Below are positions 43,221 through 53,118 of a DNA stretch of 64,000 nucleotides, one piece after another. Position numbers and translations under genes: made by a program. Source of the DNA: Thermanaeromonas sp. C210. Lineage in GTDB: Bacteria; Bacillota; DSM-521; Neomoorellales; Neomoorellaceae. A model generated the notes under the pieces. That model saw nothing but the letters and a program-made list of their open reading frames with translations. It was not told the DNA's origin and searched no databases. The DNA lies in assembly GCF_013167955.1 (NCBI RefSeq), contig NZ_BLWF01000004.1:478587-542586 (forward strand). The letters are read 5' to 3'. Numbering within the stretch: position 1 is the stretch's first letter; each line of letters starts with the position of its first letter.

Positions 43221-44252
43221 TTAGATTTTGGTAACAGTTTTTCTCACTATGGACAGGGCTGTTTCAATATCCTCCCGGGAAATATCCTTATGGGTTACGA
43301 ACCGCAGGGCATCAGGCCCCAGGACATTACATTTCACGCCCTGCCGGGCCAGCTCTTCGGCCAATGCCGCGGCTCCCGGCCGTCCCACTACTTTTACCAC
43401 TACTATGTTGGTCTGCACTTGACTCAGGTCTACGTGTAACCCCGGGATTTCTGCGAGCCCCTCGGCCAGGAGGCGGGCGTGGGCGTGGTCTTCGGCCAGG
43501 CGACGAATATTCTGCAGGGCCACCAAACCCGCGGCCGCTAAAATACCGGCCTGCCGCCATCCCCCGCCTAGCGCTTTACGGTAGCGCCGCGCCTTGTCAA
43601 TGAACTGTCGGCTGCCCGCCAGCACCGAGCCCACCGGGGCGCCCAATCCCTTGGAAAGGGAAAACATTACGCTGTCGCAATAGCGCGTGAACTCCCTTGC
43701 GTCGCAGTTCAAGGCTACGGCGGCATTAAAGATCCTTGCGCCGTCCAAATGTACGAAAAGCCCTCGCTCCTTGGCCAGGTCATATATTTCTTTACTAACC
43801 TCACGCGATATAACGGTCCCGCCGCCCCGGTTAAAGGTATTTTCTAAGCAGACCAGCCTGGTAATGGGAAAATGGATATTGGCCGGGCGGAAGGCCTGGC
43901 GCAAGACTCCCGGCCCGGCTTCGGAATTCAAGCCTTCCAGGGGCTTTAGCTGCAGGCCTCCCAGCATGGCTGCAGCGCCCACTTCGTAGTAGTAAATATG
44001 TGATTCCGCATCGACAATTACCTCATCGCCCCGTTCTGTGTGGGCCAGGAGGGCGATCTGGTTGGCCATGGTGCCACTGGCTACGAAAAGGGCTGCTTCC
44101 TTACCCAGCAGCTCAGCAGCAGCTTGTTCCAGCTTATTTACGGTAGGATCTTCTCCGTAAACATCGTCGCCTACCTCGGCGCGGGCCATGGCAGCCCGCA
44201 TTTCCTCGCTGGGTACGGTGACCGTGTCACTGCGCAGATCGATGATTTTCAT
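43221..44252 (-). CDS. ltaE: Low-specificity L-threonine aldolase
   Basis: A 343-residue PLP enzyme of the beta-eliminating lyase group that splits L-threonine or L-allo-threonine to glycine and acetaldehyde. It opens with [18 protein letters not shown], has the [11 protein letters not shown] block near 32, His85 in ESHIYYYE, the [10 protein letters not shown] stretch near 168 and the PLP lysine Lys201 in [12 protein letters not shown]. It has its own sigma-A promoter (44288..44316). It borders the amino-acid fermentation genes, and acetaldehyde from it could feed an aldehyde oxidoreductase, but that link is only suggested. Confidence 0.93.
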   Translation of the reverse strand: MKIIDLRSDTVTVPSEEMRAAMARAEVGDDVYGEDPTVNKLEQAAAELLGKEAALFVASGTMANQIALLAHTERGDEVIVDAESHIYYYEVGAAAMLGGLQLKPLEGLNSEAGPGVLRQAFRPANIHFPITRLVCLENTFNRGGGTVISREVSKEIYDLAKERGLFVHLDGARIFNAAVALNCDAREFTRYCDSVMFSLSKGLGAPVGSVLAGSRQFIDKARRYRKALGGGWRQAGILAAAGLVALQNIRRLAEDHAHARLLAEGLAEIPGLHVDLSQVQTNIVVVKVVGRPGAAALAEELARQGVKCNVLGPDALRFVTHKDISREDIETALSIVRKTVTKI

Positions 44253-44287
44253 ACTCTTGCCTCCATGTTGGAAACTATACCTCTTTT

Positions 44288-44316
44288 ACTATACTGGCCC
44301 GAGGTACCGTGGTCAA
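44288..44316 (-). promoter_or_regulatory. Sigma-A promoter of ltaE
   Basis: TTGACC, a 17-base spacer and TATAGT on the minus strand, 36 bases upstream of the ltaE start. This is the best consensus promoter seen in the window. Confidence 0.8.
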
Positions 44317-44632
44317 GGACAACAACCGAGTGATACTCTCGCGTCCCCGACGGTCACCGGCAGCCATTTCGGGCCACCTGTCCAGGGGGAAGAATCTGTG
44401 GATAGGACCACGTCTTGAAAAACAGGCTTTCACTTCCTCCGCGGGTCCCCGGGGATTAAACAATTCCGCTGATTACTCATATCCACCTTACCTTCCCTCT
44501 AAATTATTATATCCCTTAACTGGCCCAAACCTAATAGGTGTAACCGGTGCAGTCCTTTACGGGTGGTTTTTGCATCTTGAAGTAAAGGAAACTCCTATAT
44601 CGACGGCGTCAGCCCTTGTTCGGTAACTAATT
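44317..44632. other. Gap between butyrate-type kinase and ltaE promoter
   Basis: About 316 bases with no supported gene. A short open frame on the minus strand (44275..44463) has no family features and runs through the ltaE promoter. No terminator with a T-run and no riboswitch-like conserved block was recognised. Confidence 0.4.
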
Positions 44633-45709
44633 TCAAGGGTAAACCCGGGGCTTTTCTTCCCCCCGGAGTACCCGCAACGCACCCTCCACCATGGCCCGCA
44701 TTTCTTCCTCGCCCGGGTATACAAGGACAGGGGCAATCCATTGGGTCCGTTCGCGGACCCATCCCGTGAAGAGTTCCGAGAAGGCTAGGCCGCCGGTAAG
44801 CACAATGTAATCCACCTGGCCGGCAAGGACGCAGGCCATGGCGCCGATCTCCTTGGCCACCTGATAGGCCATAGCCTCGAATACTAATCGGGCCTGGCCA
44901 TCGCCGGATTTAACCCGTTTCTCGACCTCGGAGGCATCGTTGGTTCCCAAATAGGCCACCAGGCCGCCTTGACCCACCAGTTTACGGTCCAGCTCCCTGG
45001 CGGTGTACTTGCCGTTATAACACAGCTGTACGAGCCTGCGCACAGGCACGTGACCTGACCGTTCCGGTGAAAAGGGCCCTTCCTCGGTGGCGTTAGTGCC
45101 GTCGATGAAACGGCCACACCTGCTGGCCACCACCGAAATGCCGCCGCCGAGGTGGGCTAAAACAAGATTCAGATCTTCAAATTTCCGGCCGACATCACCC
45201 GCCATCCGGCGGCCTACTGCCTTGAGGTTGAGGGCGTGCAGTATGCTCCGGCGTGGTAATTCGGGCAGGCCCGAGAACCTGGCGAGGGGCTCAAATTCAT
45301 CGACCGATGGCGGATCGACGAAAAAGGAGGGGACGCCGTGCTTATCGGCAATACCTTTGGCCAACTGCACGCCGAGATTGCTGACATGCTGGCCCTGAAC
45401 ACCGATGAGCGCGTCCTCGATGACGCGCTCATCAATGAGGTATACTCCACCCTCAATGGGTTTGAGCAGACCACCGCGGCCAACTACGGCCGACAATTTC
45501 GCCAGGTCAAAGCCCGATTGGGCCAGGCATTTCAGGACTTGCTCCTTCCGGTATTCGTACTGGGCCGAAATGTCCCCGCCAAAAGACGCCAGTTCCCGAG
45601 CTGAATGATACACGGTTTTTTGAAAGAGGGGTTTTTCGTTTTCGTAGACGGCGAGTTTCGTCGAAGTCGAGCCCGGGTTGATGGCCAGGATATAGAATAC
45701 AGTCTTCAA
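44633..45709 (-). CDS. buk: Butyrate kinase / branched-chain fatty acid kinase
   Basis: A 358-residue acyl kinase of the acetate kinase superfamily making ATP from butyryl-, isobutyryl- or isovaleryl-phosphate. ASKHA landmarks are NPGSTSTKLAVYE near residue 11, GRGGLLKPIEGG near 77, the ALNLKAVGRR helix, AHLGGGISVV near 187 and VLTGGLAFSE near 305. It overlaps the gamma-subunit gene upstream by four bases and is the last gene of the 2-oxoacid oxidoreductase operon. Next to a branched-chain-type dehydrogenase this points to ATP from valine, leucine or isoleucine. No phosphotransacylase (ptb) gene is in the window. Confidence 0.92.
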   Translation of the reverse strand: MKTVFYILAINPGSTSTKLAVYENEKPLFQKTVYHSARELASFGGDISAQYEYRKEQVLKCLAQSGFDLAKLSAVVGRGGLLKPIEGGVYLIDERVIEDALIGVQGQHVSNLGVQLAKGIADKHGVPSFFVDPPSVDEFEPLARFSGLPELPRRSILHALNLKAVGRRMAGDVGRKFEDLNLVLAHLGGGISVVASRCGRFIDGTNATEEGPFSPERSGHVPVRRLVQLCYNGKYTARELDRKLVGQGGLVAYLGTNDASEVEKRVKSGDGQARLVFEAMAYQVAKEIGAMACVLAGQVDYIVLTGGLAFSELFTGWVRERTQWIAPVLVYPGEEEMRAMVEGALRVLRGEEKPRVYP

Positions 45710-46281
45710 ATGCGCTCACCTTTCTGGGCAACCGCGGTACCGCAGGCCAGGGCCATCTCAATTCCCCGGTTCAGGGCCTTTTCATTGAGGGGGATAAGGT
45801 CCTGCCGATGTCCAGGGATCATGTGTCTAAGGGCCTCCAGGACCGAGGCCTTAGATACGCAGCGGGTGGCGCCCAGGAAGGCGCCCAGGGCTACCATGTT
45901 GGCCACCCGGGAATCGCCGAGTTCCACGGCCGTCTCGTTGGCGGGCACCTCAAGCACTTTGACGTCCTCCCGTTTAACCTTGCGGGGGATAAGGGAAAGA
46001 TTGACTACTATGAGTCCCCCCGGCCGGACGCTGCCCTCGAATTTATCCAGAGAAGGCCCATTCATGGCTATGATCCCGGTAGGCTCGGCTACAACCGGCG
46101 ACCCCACTTCCCGGTCGGATACCACCACCGAACAGTTGGCTGTACCTCCGCGCATCTCCGGTCCGTAGGACGGCATCCACGAGACGTTTTTGCCCTCCAA
46201 CATACCGGCATAAGCCAGCAGTTCGCCAATTAGCATGACGCCCTGGCCGCCGAAGCCGGCTATAATGACTTCATGGGTCAT
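45706..46281 (-). CDS. 2-oxoacid:ferredoxin oxidoreductase gamma subunit
   Basis: A 191-residue subunit opening with IIAGFGGQGVMLIGELLAYAG, the standard gamma-subunit start, followed by PSYGPEMRGGTANCSVVVSD. It starts on the last base of the beta gene's stop and overlaps buk. With the alpha, beta and delta (ferredoxin) products it forms the four-part enzyme that oxidises a 2-oxoacid to acyl-CoA and reduced ferredoxin. Confidence 0.93.
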   Translation of the reverse strand: MTHEVIIAGFGGQGVMLIGELLAYAGMLEGKNVSWMPSYGPEMRGGTANCSVVVSDREVGSPVVAEPTGIIAMNGPSLDKFEGSVRPGGLIVVNLSLIPRKVKREDVKVLEVPANETAVELGDSRVANMVALGAFLGATRCVSKASVLEALRHMIPGHRQDLIPLNEKALNRGIEMALACGTAVAQKGERI

Positions 46282-47030
46282 CAGGCCGGCACCTCCCCGC
46301 CACCTTTAAACTCGCCCAAGGGATAATAGCTGATCATATTCTCCTTAAGCCACCTCAGGGCTTCTAAGGGCGTCATACCCCAGTTGACCGGACAGGTCGA
46401 TAAGACCTCCACCAGGGAAAAACCCTTGCCTACGAGCTGAATTTGGAAGGCCTTCTTAATCGCCCGTCTGGCCTTAGCCACTGCGGCCGGGTCGGTGACG
46501 GTGACGCGCGCAGTGTAGGCCGTGCCGTCCAGGGTGGCGAGCATCTCGCATACTCGAATCGGATAGCCGTCCCGTCCTGTCTTTCGGCCACCCGGGGTAG
46601 TAGTGGCCACCTGGCCCACGAGGGTGGTGGGGGCCATCTGGCCGCCGGTCATCCCGTAAGTACCGTTATTGACGAAAATAACAGTGATATTCTCACCCCT
46701 GGCAGCGGCATGGACGATCTCCGCCGTGCCAATGGAAGCCAGATCCCCGTCCCCCTGATAGGTAAAAACCACCCTGTCGGGCAAGACCCTCTTTATGCCC
46801 GTGGCAACGGCCGGAGCCCGGCCATGGGCTGCCTCTTGCATGTCTAAATTGAAATATCTGTGAGATAGAACTGAACAGCCTACGGAAGCTACACCAACGG
46901 TCCGTTCCTGCACGCCCAACTCTTCTATGACCTCAGCTACCAGCCGGTGAATAATGCCGTGGGTACACCCCGGGCAGTAATGGGTATGGGCGTCCGTAAG
47001 AGTCCGGGGCTTGGCAAAGACAGTTCGCAT
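46281..47030 (-). CDS. 2-oxoacid:ferredoxin oxidoreductase beta subunit (TPP-binding)
   Basis: A 249-residue thiamine diphosphate-binding subunit. [12 protein letters not shown] is the typical N-terminal block, and the TPP motif runs from GDGDLASIG near residue 95 to [16 protein letters not shown] near 126. The single cysteine pair region near 20 may contact the cofactor or a cluster. One-base junctions with alpha and gamma genes show strict co-translation. Confidence 0.93.
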   Translation of the reverse strand: MRTVFAKPRTLTDAHTHYCPGCTHGIIHRLVAEVIEELGVQERTVGVASVGCSVLSHRYFNLDMQEAAHGRAPAVATGIKRVLPDRVVFTYQGDGDLASIGTAEIVHAAARGENITVIFVNNGTYGMTGGQMAPTTLVGQVATTTPGGRKTGRDGYPIRVCEMLATLDGTAYTARVTVTDPAAVAKARRAIKKAFQIQLVGKGFSLVEVLSTCPVNWGMTPLEALRWLKENMISYYPLGEFKGGGEVPA

Positions 47031-48100
47031 TAGTCGTTAACCCTCCCCAGGAGCTTGCGCACTTCTTCAACGATGGCGGCAGGTGTCGGCATCATGCCAC
47101 CGGCGCGGCCGTAAAATGCCACTTGGCCCCGGCCGCTGATTACCAGGCGGACGTCTTCCACCATCTGGCCGTAATTCATCTCCACCACCAGAAACTTCTT
47201 AATGCCCAGGGCCAGGGCCTTCTCAAAGGGCTGTTCAGGAAAGGGCCAGCCGGTTATGGGCCGGATAAGACCCATCTTCAGGCCCGCAGCCCGTCCTTTT
47301 TCCATGGCACTACGGCAAATGCGGGCAGCGGTGCCGTAAGCCACCAGGGCCACATCCGCATCATCAAGGTTGACAGTCTCCCACCGTTTCTCGCGGGCCG
47401 AAATCTCGGCGTATTTTTTCTGCAGCCTCAGGTTAAGCTTTTCCAGCTCCTCCGGCTCCAGGTAGAGAGAGTTAATGACGTTGCGCGGCCTGTCTCCCTT
47501 CCACCCCGTGGTAGCCCACGGCCTAAAAGGCTTTTCGGTAACAGGCTCATCCACAAAACTCACCGGCTCCATGGCTTGTCCCAGGACTGCATCGGCCAGA
47601 AGCATTACCGGGTTGCGGTACCGGTCGGCCAATTCAAAGGCCAGCCGGGTCAAATCGACCATTTCCTGGATGGAGGCCGGTAGGAGGACAATCAGGTGAT
47701 AATCGCCATGACCGCCGCCTTTGGTGGCCTGAAAATAATCGCCCTGAGCCGCCTGGATGCCCCCCAGGCCCGGCCCGCCCCGAGCCATATTGACGATGAC
47801 CGCCGGCAATTCGGCGGCAGCCAGGTAGGATATGCCCTCCTGCATAAGGCTGATCCCCGGGCTGGACGAGGAAGTCATCACCCGGGCACCGGCGCCGGAG
47901 GCCCCGTAAAGCATGTTGATGGCCGCAACTTCACTTTCCGCCTGGACAAAGGTGCCGCCTACTTCAGGCAGCCTACGGGACATATATTCCGGAATTTCAT
48001 TTTGGGGCGTTATGGGATAACCCGCAAAGAAACGGCAGCCGGCCCGAACGGCCGCCTCTGCCAAGGCTTCGTTCCCCTTCATTAATCTTCTATCACCCAT
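47030..48100 (-). CDS. vorB: 2-oxoacid:ferredoxin oxidoreductase alpha subunit (VorB type)
   Basis: A 356-residue alpha subunit. It opens [17 protein letters not shown], with [15 protein letters not shown] near 27 and the [18 protein letters not shown] block near 77. It resembles the alpha subunit called VorB, of enzymes acting on branched-chain 2-oxoacids. A start 21 codons upstream is possible, but ATG 48100 fits the family and overlaps the ferredoxin gene by eight bases. The amino acid dehydrogenase upstream and buk downstream support a branched-chain oxoacid; 2-oxoglutarate cannot be excluded because KorA-type enzymes share this architecture. Confidence 0.87.
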   Translation of the reverse strand: MGDRRLMKGNEALAEAAVRAGCRFFAGYPITPQNEIPEYMSRRLPEVGGTFVQAESEVAAINMLYGASGAGARVMTSSSSPGISLMQEGISYLAAAELPAVIVNMARGGPGLGGIQAAQGDYFQATKGGGHGDYHLIVLLPASIQEMVDLTRLAFELADRYRNPVMLLADAVLGQAMEPVSFVDEPVTEKPFRPWATTGWKGDRPRNVINSLYLEPEELEKLNLRLQKKYAEISAREKRWETVNLDDADVALVAYGTAARICRSAMEKGRAAGLKMGLIRPITGWPFPEQPFEKALALGIKKFLVVEMNYGQMVEDVRLVISGRGQVAFYGRAGGMMPTPAAIVEEVRKLLGRVND

Positions 48101-48323
48101 TGGCGCCACCTGTCCCCTCCTGACGGTATACGGAAATGGCCACATCCGGGCACATCTGGGCACATAAACCGCAGGCCATACATTGGTCCTGCTCGGTTAC
48201 CTTGGCCGGGTGAAAGCCTTTGGAGTTCATCTGTTCTCTGGTCAGGTAGATGATCTTCTTCGGGCAAAAGGCCACACATAGCCCGCAGCCCTTGCAGCGT
48301 TCTTCATCGAACTTGACCGGCAT
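48093..48323 (-). CDS. Ferredoxin-type delta subunit of the 2-oxoacid oxidoreductase
   Basis: A 76-residue 2[4Fe-4S] ferredoxin with CKGCGLCVAFCP and CMACGLCAQMCP. ATG 48323 has AGGAGG upstream. It is the first gene of the operon delta-alpha-beta-gamma-buk. Confidence 0.93.
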   Translation of the reverse strand: MPVKFDEERCKGCGLCVAFCPKKIIYLTREQMNSKGFHPAKVTEQDQCMACGLCAQMCPDVAISVYRQEGTGGANG

Positions 48324-48415
48324 TTGGCTCCTCCTTTTCCGCATCCTTTCCGGCGACCCGCCAGGGCCGTTAGCCTAACCGTCGGCCGGCAAAAGAGACG
48401 GAGAGTCCCTCCCTA

Positions 48416-48487
48416 GGGTGCCGATACCCGGCACCCAAGACTGTCCGGGGTTAACGGCAGGCCTCGTGTGCCTCCACCGTTATCCCC
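48416..48487. other. Two strong inverted repeats downstream of the amino acid dehydrogenase gene
   Basis: GGGTGCCG-N5-CGGCACCC (48416..48436) and an 11-bp arm pair GGGGTTAACGG / CCGTTATCCCC with one mismatch (48447..48487) lie between the dehydrogenase stop and the ferredoxin gene. Neither has a T-run on the minus strand. They could be attenuating or stabilising structures between the two units. Confidence 0.5.
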
Positions 48488-48504
48488 GGCTTATTCTACC
48501 GGTG

Positions 48505-49566
48505 CTACCGCGGAATGAAAGTACGATGGACGCCGTGGATGCGCGCGATCCGTTCTTCGGCCATACGGTCGGCGGCAATGTAGGTAGGAATGTTCTGTTC
48601 TTCGGCTATCTTAAATACCTTGAGGACCCTGTCGTAGATGCCGGCGGCCTTCTTGAGGGCCCGCTCCCGGTCGTATCCCCGCAATTCCTCGGCAATATTG
48701 ATTACCCCGCCGGCGTTCACAATATAGTCCGGGGCGTAAAAGATGCCCTTCTCTCGGAGGATGTCACCGTGTCTTTCTTCCTTAAGCTGGTTGTTGGCCG
48801 CCCCTACAATAACCTTGCACTTGAACTGGGGAATAGTATGATCGTTTATAATTCCGCCCAGGGCGTTCGGGGAAAAGATGTCGCAGTCGACCCCGTAGAT
48901 ATCCCCGGGGGCTACGGCAGTAGCCCCAAATTCTCCAACTACCCTGTCTACTGCTGCGGGATCGAGATCAGTCGCGATGAGCCTCGCTCCTTCCTCCGCC
49001 AGGTAGCGACAGAGAGCATAGCCTACGTGACCGAGGCCCTGAACGGCCACTACCTTGCCTTTAAGAGAATCATTTCCCCAGACAACAAGGGCGGTGGCCT
49101 TCATACCCATGTAGGTACCGTAAGCAGTAACCGGCGAGGGGTCGCCGCTCAGCCCGGCCAGGCCGGCGACGTATTGCGTCTCCATGCGGATGTACTCCAT
49201 ATCGTCTACGCTCGTTCCCACGTCTTCAGCCGTAATGTAGCGACCGCCCAGGGTATCGACGAAGCGGCCGAAGGCTCGGAAGAGTTCCTCACTCTTATCA
49301 GTCCTGGGATTGCCGATGATAACCGCCTTCCCCCCGCCGAGATTGAGACCCGCGGCGGCGTTCTTGTAGGTCATACCACGGGCTAGCCGGAGGGCGTCTA
49401 ACACCGCTTCGTCCTCACTGGCATAGGGCCACATGCGCAATCCCCCCAGGGCAGGCCCGAGGGTAGTGTCATGGATGCAAATAACGGCCCTAAGACCGCT
49501 GATCCGGTCGTGACACATTACTAGTTGCTCGTATCCGTATTGTTCCATATACTTGAAGACTTCCAT
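48505..49566 (-). CDS. Leu/Phe/Val/Glu dehydrogenase family, probably leucine dehydrogenase
   Basis: A 353-residue amino acid dehydrogenase. Landmarks are [19 protein letters not shown] near residue 41, the substrate lysines in [22 protein letters not shown] near 65-85, [13 protein letters not shown] near 115 and the NAD motif [15 protein letters not shown] near 180. It is shorter than glutamate dehydrogenases and matches the leucine dehydrogenase branch. ATG 49566 is chosen because GGAGG lies nine bases upstream. It deaminates branched-chain amino acids to the oxoacids used by the ferredoxin oxidoreductase encoded just downstream. Confidence 0.88.
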   Translation of the reverse strand: MEVFKYMEQYGYEQLVMCHDRISGLRAVICIHDTTLGPALGGLRMWPYASEDEAVLDALRLARGMTYKNAAAGLNLGGGKAVIIGNPRTDKSEELFRAFGRFVDTLGGRYITAEDVGTSVDDMEYIRMETQYVAGLAGLSGDPSPVTAYGTYMGMKATALVVWGNDSLKGKVVAVQGLGHVGYALCRYLAEEGARLIATDLDPAAVDRVVGEFGATAVAPGDIYGVDCDIFSPNALGGIINDHTIPQFKCKVIVGAANNQLKEERHGDILREKGIFYAPDYIVNAGGVINIAEELRGYDRERALKKAAGIYDRVLKVFKIAEEQNIPTYIAADRMAEERIARIHGVHRTFIPR

Positions 49567-49723
49567 ATGGTTCAACCTCCGTATAGGTATGGCTACCGAA
49601 GATCTGCCCACAGTTAACAGGCTGACGACGGCGCTCCTTTGAAGCCACTGGAGGCTCCATTTATACCTCGGTCCTATGTCATTGCCATAAAAATCTCAGA
49701 AAACCTTAGGGTTTGACACCTTC

Positions 49724-50839
49724 TTAGAGAACTTCCCTCAGGTCATAGAAAGGTATTCCTACTGCCTCGGCTACACCCTTGCACGTGACTTTACCGTCGA
49801 TTACATTAACCCCTGCTGCCAAACACGGGTTATCCTGTATAGCCCGTAAGTACCCCTTGTTGGCTACTTCTAAGATATAGGGCAGGGTCACGTTGGTAAG
49901 GGCAAAGGTAGAAGTGCGGGGAACCGCACCCGGTATATTGGCTACGGAGTAATGCACTACTCCGTGTTTTATATAGGTGGGTTCAGCATGGGTGGTCACC
50001 CGGTCGATGGTGGCGATGCACCCACCCTGGTCTATGGCCACATCTACGACCACGGACCCGGGTTTCATGGCTTTGATCATTTCCTCTGTCACCAAGCGGG
50101 GCGCCCGAGCGCCGGGGATGAGCACTGCCCCGATCAGAAGGTCAGCCCCTTTCACCGCATCCGCCAGGTTGTAGGTATTAGACATAAGTGTCTCTACGCG
50201 GCCCTGGAAAACATCATCCAGGTATCTCAACCTTTCGGCACTGATGTCCAGGATAGTCACCCGGGCCCCCATGCCTACAGCAATCTTGGCAGCATTGGTA
50301 CCGACCACTCCCCCACCAACTATGACCACCGAGGCCGGAGGAACGCCCGGAACACCGCCCAAGAGCAACCCGGCACCACCACTGTGCTTTTCCAGCAGCC
50401 GGGCACCAATCTGCACCGCCATCCTCCCTGCCACTTCGCTCATGGGGGTAAGCAGGGGCAGGCTCCCATCCGGTGCAGTCACCGTTTCGTAAGCTATAGC
50501 TACTACGCCCTTTTCGACCAGGCACTTGGTCAAAGGGGCATCCGCCGCCAGATGAAGGTAGGTGAACAATATCTGTCCTTCCCGGAACAGCGGATATTCC
50601 GCCGGCAAGGGTTCTTTCACCTTAACAACCATATCTGCCCGCCCATACACTTCTTCATGGGAGTCAACAATTTCGGCCCCAGCTCTGGTGTATTCCTCAT
50701 CGGTTATACCGCTGCCCAACCCAGCCGACCTCTCTACCAGGACCCGGTGCCCTGCCTGCACTAAGGCCATAACGCCGGCTGGAACTAGGCCCACCCGGTT
50801 CTCGCTATTCTTAATCTCCTTAGGAACTCCGATAATCAT
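49724..50839 (-). CDS. ald: Alanine dehydrogenase
   Basis: A 371-residue NAD-dependent enzyme interconverting alanine and pyruvate plus ammonium. It opens [18 protein letters not shown], with the substrate Lys in VKVKEP near 73, FTYLHLAAD near 92 with the active His, [14 protein letters not shown] near 131 and the Rossmann motif [16 protein letters not shown] near 170. Length and motifs are typical. Its leader contains competing hairpins (50851..50905). In this neighbourhood it would let the cell use alanine or regenerate NAD while storing pyruvate as alanine. Confidence 0.95.
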   Translation of the reverse strand: MIIGVPKEIKNSENRVGLVPAGVMALVQAGHRVLVERSAGLGSGITDEEYTRAGAEIVDSHEEVYGRADMVVKVKEPLPAEYPLFREGQILFTYLHLAADAPLTKCLVEKGVVAIAYETVTAPDGSLPLLTPMSEVAGRMAVQIGARLLEKHSGGAGLLLGGVPGVPPASVVIVGGGVVGTNAAKIAVGMGARVTILDISAERLRYLDDVFQGRVETLMSNTYNLADAVKGADLLIGAVLIPGARAPRLVTEEMIKAMKPGSVVVDVAIDQGGCIATIDRVTTHAEPTYIKHGVVHYSVANIPGAVPRTSTFALTNVTLPYILEVANKGYLRAIQDNPCLAAGVNVIDGKVTCKGVAEAVGIPFYDLREVL

Positions 50840-50850
50840 TTATCCTTCCC

Positions 50851-50905
50851 GCCTCACTCAAAAGTAGTGTGAGGTGAGGCCACCTGCTGGCCAGGTGGAC
50901 TCACC
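50851..50905 (-). promoter_or_regulatory. Competing hairpins in the ald leader
   Basis: A strong hairpin at 50873..50905 (GGTGAG and CCACCTG arms with complements) uses the same bases as an alternative pairing of GCCTCAC (50851..50857) with GTGAGGC (50874..50880). The second structure lies 12 bases from the ald start and could hide its ribosome site. Attenuation or translational control is possible; the first hairpin may also simply end the upstream URO-D transcript. Confidence 0.35.
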
Positions 50906-50963
50906 CTTTCAACTTTAACTTTGTGCCTGCTAACCCGGTTACGGTTTTGGGTAACTTATGGAC

Positions 50964-52115
50964 TTACCTATATTTACCGTACTCTTCCCAAGCTTCCCAC
51001 ATGGCCATATAATTCTCGGGCGGAACGTCCGGCTGGACATTATGCACAGGTGTAAAGATAAAGCCGCCCCCCGGCGCCAGATCTTCAATCCGCCGCTTAA
51101 CTTCATCCTTCACCTGCTGAGGGGTACCAAGGTTAAGTACCTGCTGAGTATCTACGCCGCCACCCCAGAAAGTTAGCACATCTCCGAATTCCTTCTTGAG
51201 CCTCTTAGTGTCCATGTTCTTAGCGCTCACCTGGACCGGGTTGAGAGCATCTATCCCCACCTCGATAAGGTCGGGAATGATTTCATATACGGCACCGCAG
51301 GAATGGAAGAAAATGTAGGCTTTGGAGTATTTCTTAATGGTACCAAACAACTCTTTCTGCCGTGGCTTGATATATTTCCGGTAGGTTTCCGGTGAAATAA
51401 TCATACCGAATTGCGAGGCAAAATCATCCGCTTCTACTACAACGTCCACCAGGTCGCCCAGCTTGGACAGGGCCACCTCCCAATACCTGATCTTTATCTG
51501 TACCGTCTTATCCAGGATAGCGTTTGCCATCTTGGGATCACAGGCCAGATCCACAAAGAAGTTTTCGTATCCCCTCAGCCAATAAGCCATTTCTAGGAAG
51601 CCCGCCGATACTCCGGCTAGACATAAAGCTGCTCCGGTAGTCTCTGCCAGGCGCCGGGCCTCTTCTTCTACTCCCTCAAGGCGGCTCGGATCGGCCGGGT
51701 CCGGTATCTTGTAGTTAATCACTTCATCCGGGGTAGTAAAGTTAGCCAAGGGGTGGGTTTCCAGGTCAAAGTAAAGCCCACCGTCCCTGGGCATCCTCCA
51801 TCCAATACCCCACTGGTCCTTGAACCGGATGTACTGGCCGTCTTCCTGAAATTCAAGTTGCCACCCGCGAGGCGGTCTAGAGAATACCGGCCGGAAGTCC
51901 ACCTTGAGCAGCTGCAAAATGTCCTCATGGACTACGGCCAGCTGCTGGTGAATTTCTCCAACCTTAACCTCGTAATCCTTTTTGCCAAGGTAATCCAGGA
52001 GGTTACGATAGGCGATGCGGTGAATACCGGTAGTAACAGTACCCCACAGATCAAATGGTACCCGGTCAGGCTCCTGATGCCGCAAAGCCATTAGAGCTCG
52101 TTCCCTCGACTGCAT
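50964..52115 (-). CDS. URO-D family protein (corrinoid methyltransferase-like), second copy
   Basis: A 383-residue protein of the uroporphyrinogen decarboxylase superfamily. It opens with the typical ERALMALRHQEPDRVPFDLWG and carries FHSCGAVYEIIPDLIEVGIDALNPVQ near residue 285. The His-x-Cys of FHSCG is the place where MtaA-like methyltransferases begin their zinc site. No haem-synthesis genes are near, so a methyl transfer or demethylation role is more likely than haem formation. It is the last gene of the AOR cluster, which contains no corrinoid protein gene. It differs strongly from the copy at 2.2 kb, which lacks this cysteine. Confidence 0.82.
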   Translation of the reverse strand: MQSRERALMALRHQEPDRVPFDLWGTVTTGIHRIAYRNLLDYLGKKDYEVKVGEIHQQLAVVHEDILQLLKVDFRPVFSRPPRGWQLEFQEDGQYIRFKDQWGIGWRMPRDGGLYFDLETHPLANFTTPDEVINYKIPDPADPSRLEGVEEEARRLAETTGAALCLAGVSAGFLEMAYWLRGYENFFVDLACDPKMANAILDKTVQIKIRYWEVALSKLGDLVDVVVEADDFASQFGMIISPETYRKYIKPRQKELFGTIKKYSKAYIFFHSCGAVYEIIPDLIEVGIDALNPVQVSAKNMDTKRLKKEFGDVLTFWGGGVDTQQVLNLGTPQQVKDEVKRRIEDLAPGGGFIFTPVHNVQPDVPPENYMAMWEAWEEYGKYR

Positions 52116-52140
52116 GATATTGCACCTCTCCTTTTACAGG

Positions 52141-53106
52141 TTATCTAAGCAATAATCTGCCTTCCTTAATTACAACCTCTCCGTCCACCTCCACGGTCGG
52201 GTTCAGGACCAGCCCGTCCAGGTGGATGCCGGCTTCAACTGTCCCGCCGAAACCTCTGTTATCTCCAAAGGCAATATGGACGGTTCCAATAGCCTTCTCG
52301 TCTTCTAAGATGTTGCCGCTCACGATGGCCTTCTCATTGGTGCCGATACCCAGTTCGGCCAGAGCCGTGCCCGCCTCCCCGCACTTGGTGAGGGACTCCC
52401 ACAGCCACCTCGCGGCCTCACCACCCTCCGCCCGGACCGCTAAGCCTTTCTTTACCTCGATGATTACGGGCTCCTCCAGGCGACCCCAGCCGGCCAGGGA
52501 ACCATCCAGCACTAATATCCCTTCAGCCGATCCTTCCAACGGAGCTATATACGCTTCCCCTGCGGGAAGGTTGCCCGAAGCCCCGCGCTGCCGCAGTTCA
52601 CCGGCATCCATGACCCCGATACGACCGGTGAGCTTCATGGTAATATCCGTCCCCGCGGGAGAGGTTACGCGGGCCACCTGGCCGGCAGTTAGCACCTCGG
52701 CGTATTTCTTGGTCAAGGAGCGCATGGCTTCATAGTCCACTGCCAGAGCCCGCGTCATCATCTCGGCGGTGATCATCGGCATACTGGCTACCCGGGCCCC
52801 GGCCTCGCAGGCCTTCCGGCGGGCCCTGGTGTGGGAAAGGGACTTGGAGGTGGGGAGCAACAACACGTCGGCCGCGGCCATGGCTGCGGCCACCGCTGCA
52901 GGCGGCTCTTCCCCGTGCCGGGAGCGCGGCGGGAATTCTACAAAGATGGCCTCGCGCGCCAGTTCCCTAGCCGCCTGCCAGAAGGCGCCCGCTACCTCTG
53001 GCACCAGTCCGTCGGTTACCACCAGCGCCGTCTCGGTGTCTTGTAGAGCCAGGCATTCTACAAGGGCCCGACGGGCAATTTCTTTTAAGTCTACGTGGTT
53101 CAACAC
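52141..53106 (-). CDS. M29-type aminopeptidase / NicX-like metal enzyme
   Basis: A 321-residue protein with the two-part layout of family M29 aminopeptidases and the related 2,5-dihydroxypyridine dioxygenases: an N-terminal nucleotide-like fold (VVTDGLVPEV; LLLPTSKSLSHTRAR near 82) and a C-terminal part with SGNLPAGEAYIAPLEGSAEG near 178, ELGIGTNEKA near 250 and HIAFGDNRGFGG near 276 which hold the metal His/Glu set. The start is GTG at 53106. The relation to NicX, which opens a pyridine ring, is notable beside a DUF917 protein and an aldehyde oxidoreductase. Which activity applies is not clear from sequence. Confidence 0.78.
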   Translation of the reverse strand: MLNHVDLKEIARRALVECLALQDTETALVVTDGLVPEVAGAFWQAARELAREAIFVEFPPRSRHGEEPPAAVAAAMAAADVLLLPTSKSLSHTRARRKACEAGARVASMPMITAEMMTRALAVDYEAMRSLTKKYAEVLTAGQVARVTSPAGTDITMKLTGRIGVMDAGELRQRGASGNLPAGEAYIAPLEGSAEGILVLDGSLAGWGRLEEPVIIEVKKGLAVRAEGGEAARWLWESLTKCGEAGTALAELGIGTNEKAIVSGNILEDEKAIGTVHIAFGDNRGFGGTVEAGIHLDGLVLNPTVEVDGEVVIKEGRLLLR

Positions 53107-53118
53107 CTTCCACCCCCA

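Noticed and set aside
44275-44463. 62-codon open frame in the gap before ltaE
   Set aside because: It runs through the ltaE promoter, has a TTG start without a convincing ribosome site and no known domain.
44317-44632. Possible riboswitch or T-box upstream of ltaE
   Set aside because: The good sigma-A promoter lies only 36 bases before the gene, so the gap is not part of the ltaE leader; no T-box core or other conserved block was seen.
48418-49386. Open frame of 322 codons on the + strand
   Set aside because: Opposite the leucine-type dehydrogenase gene, whose NAD and substrate motifs are unmistakable; the + frame shows none.
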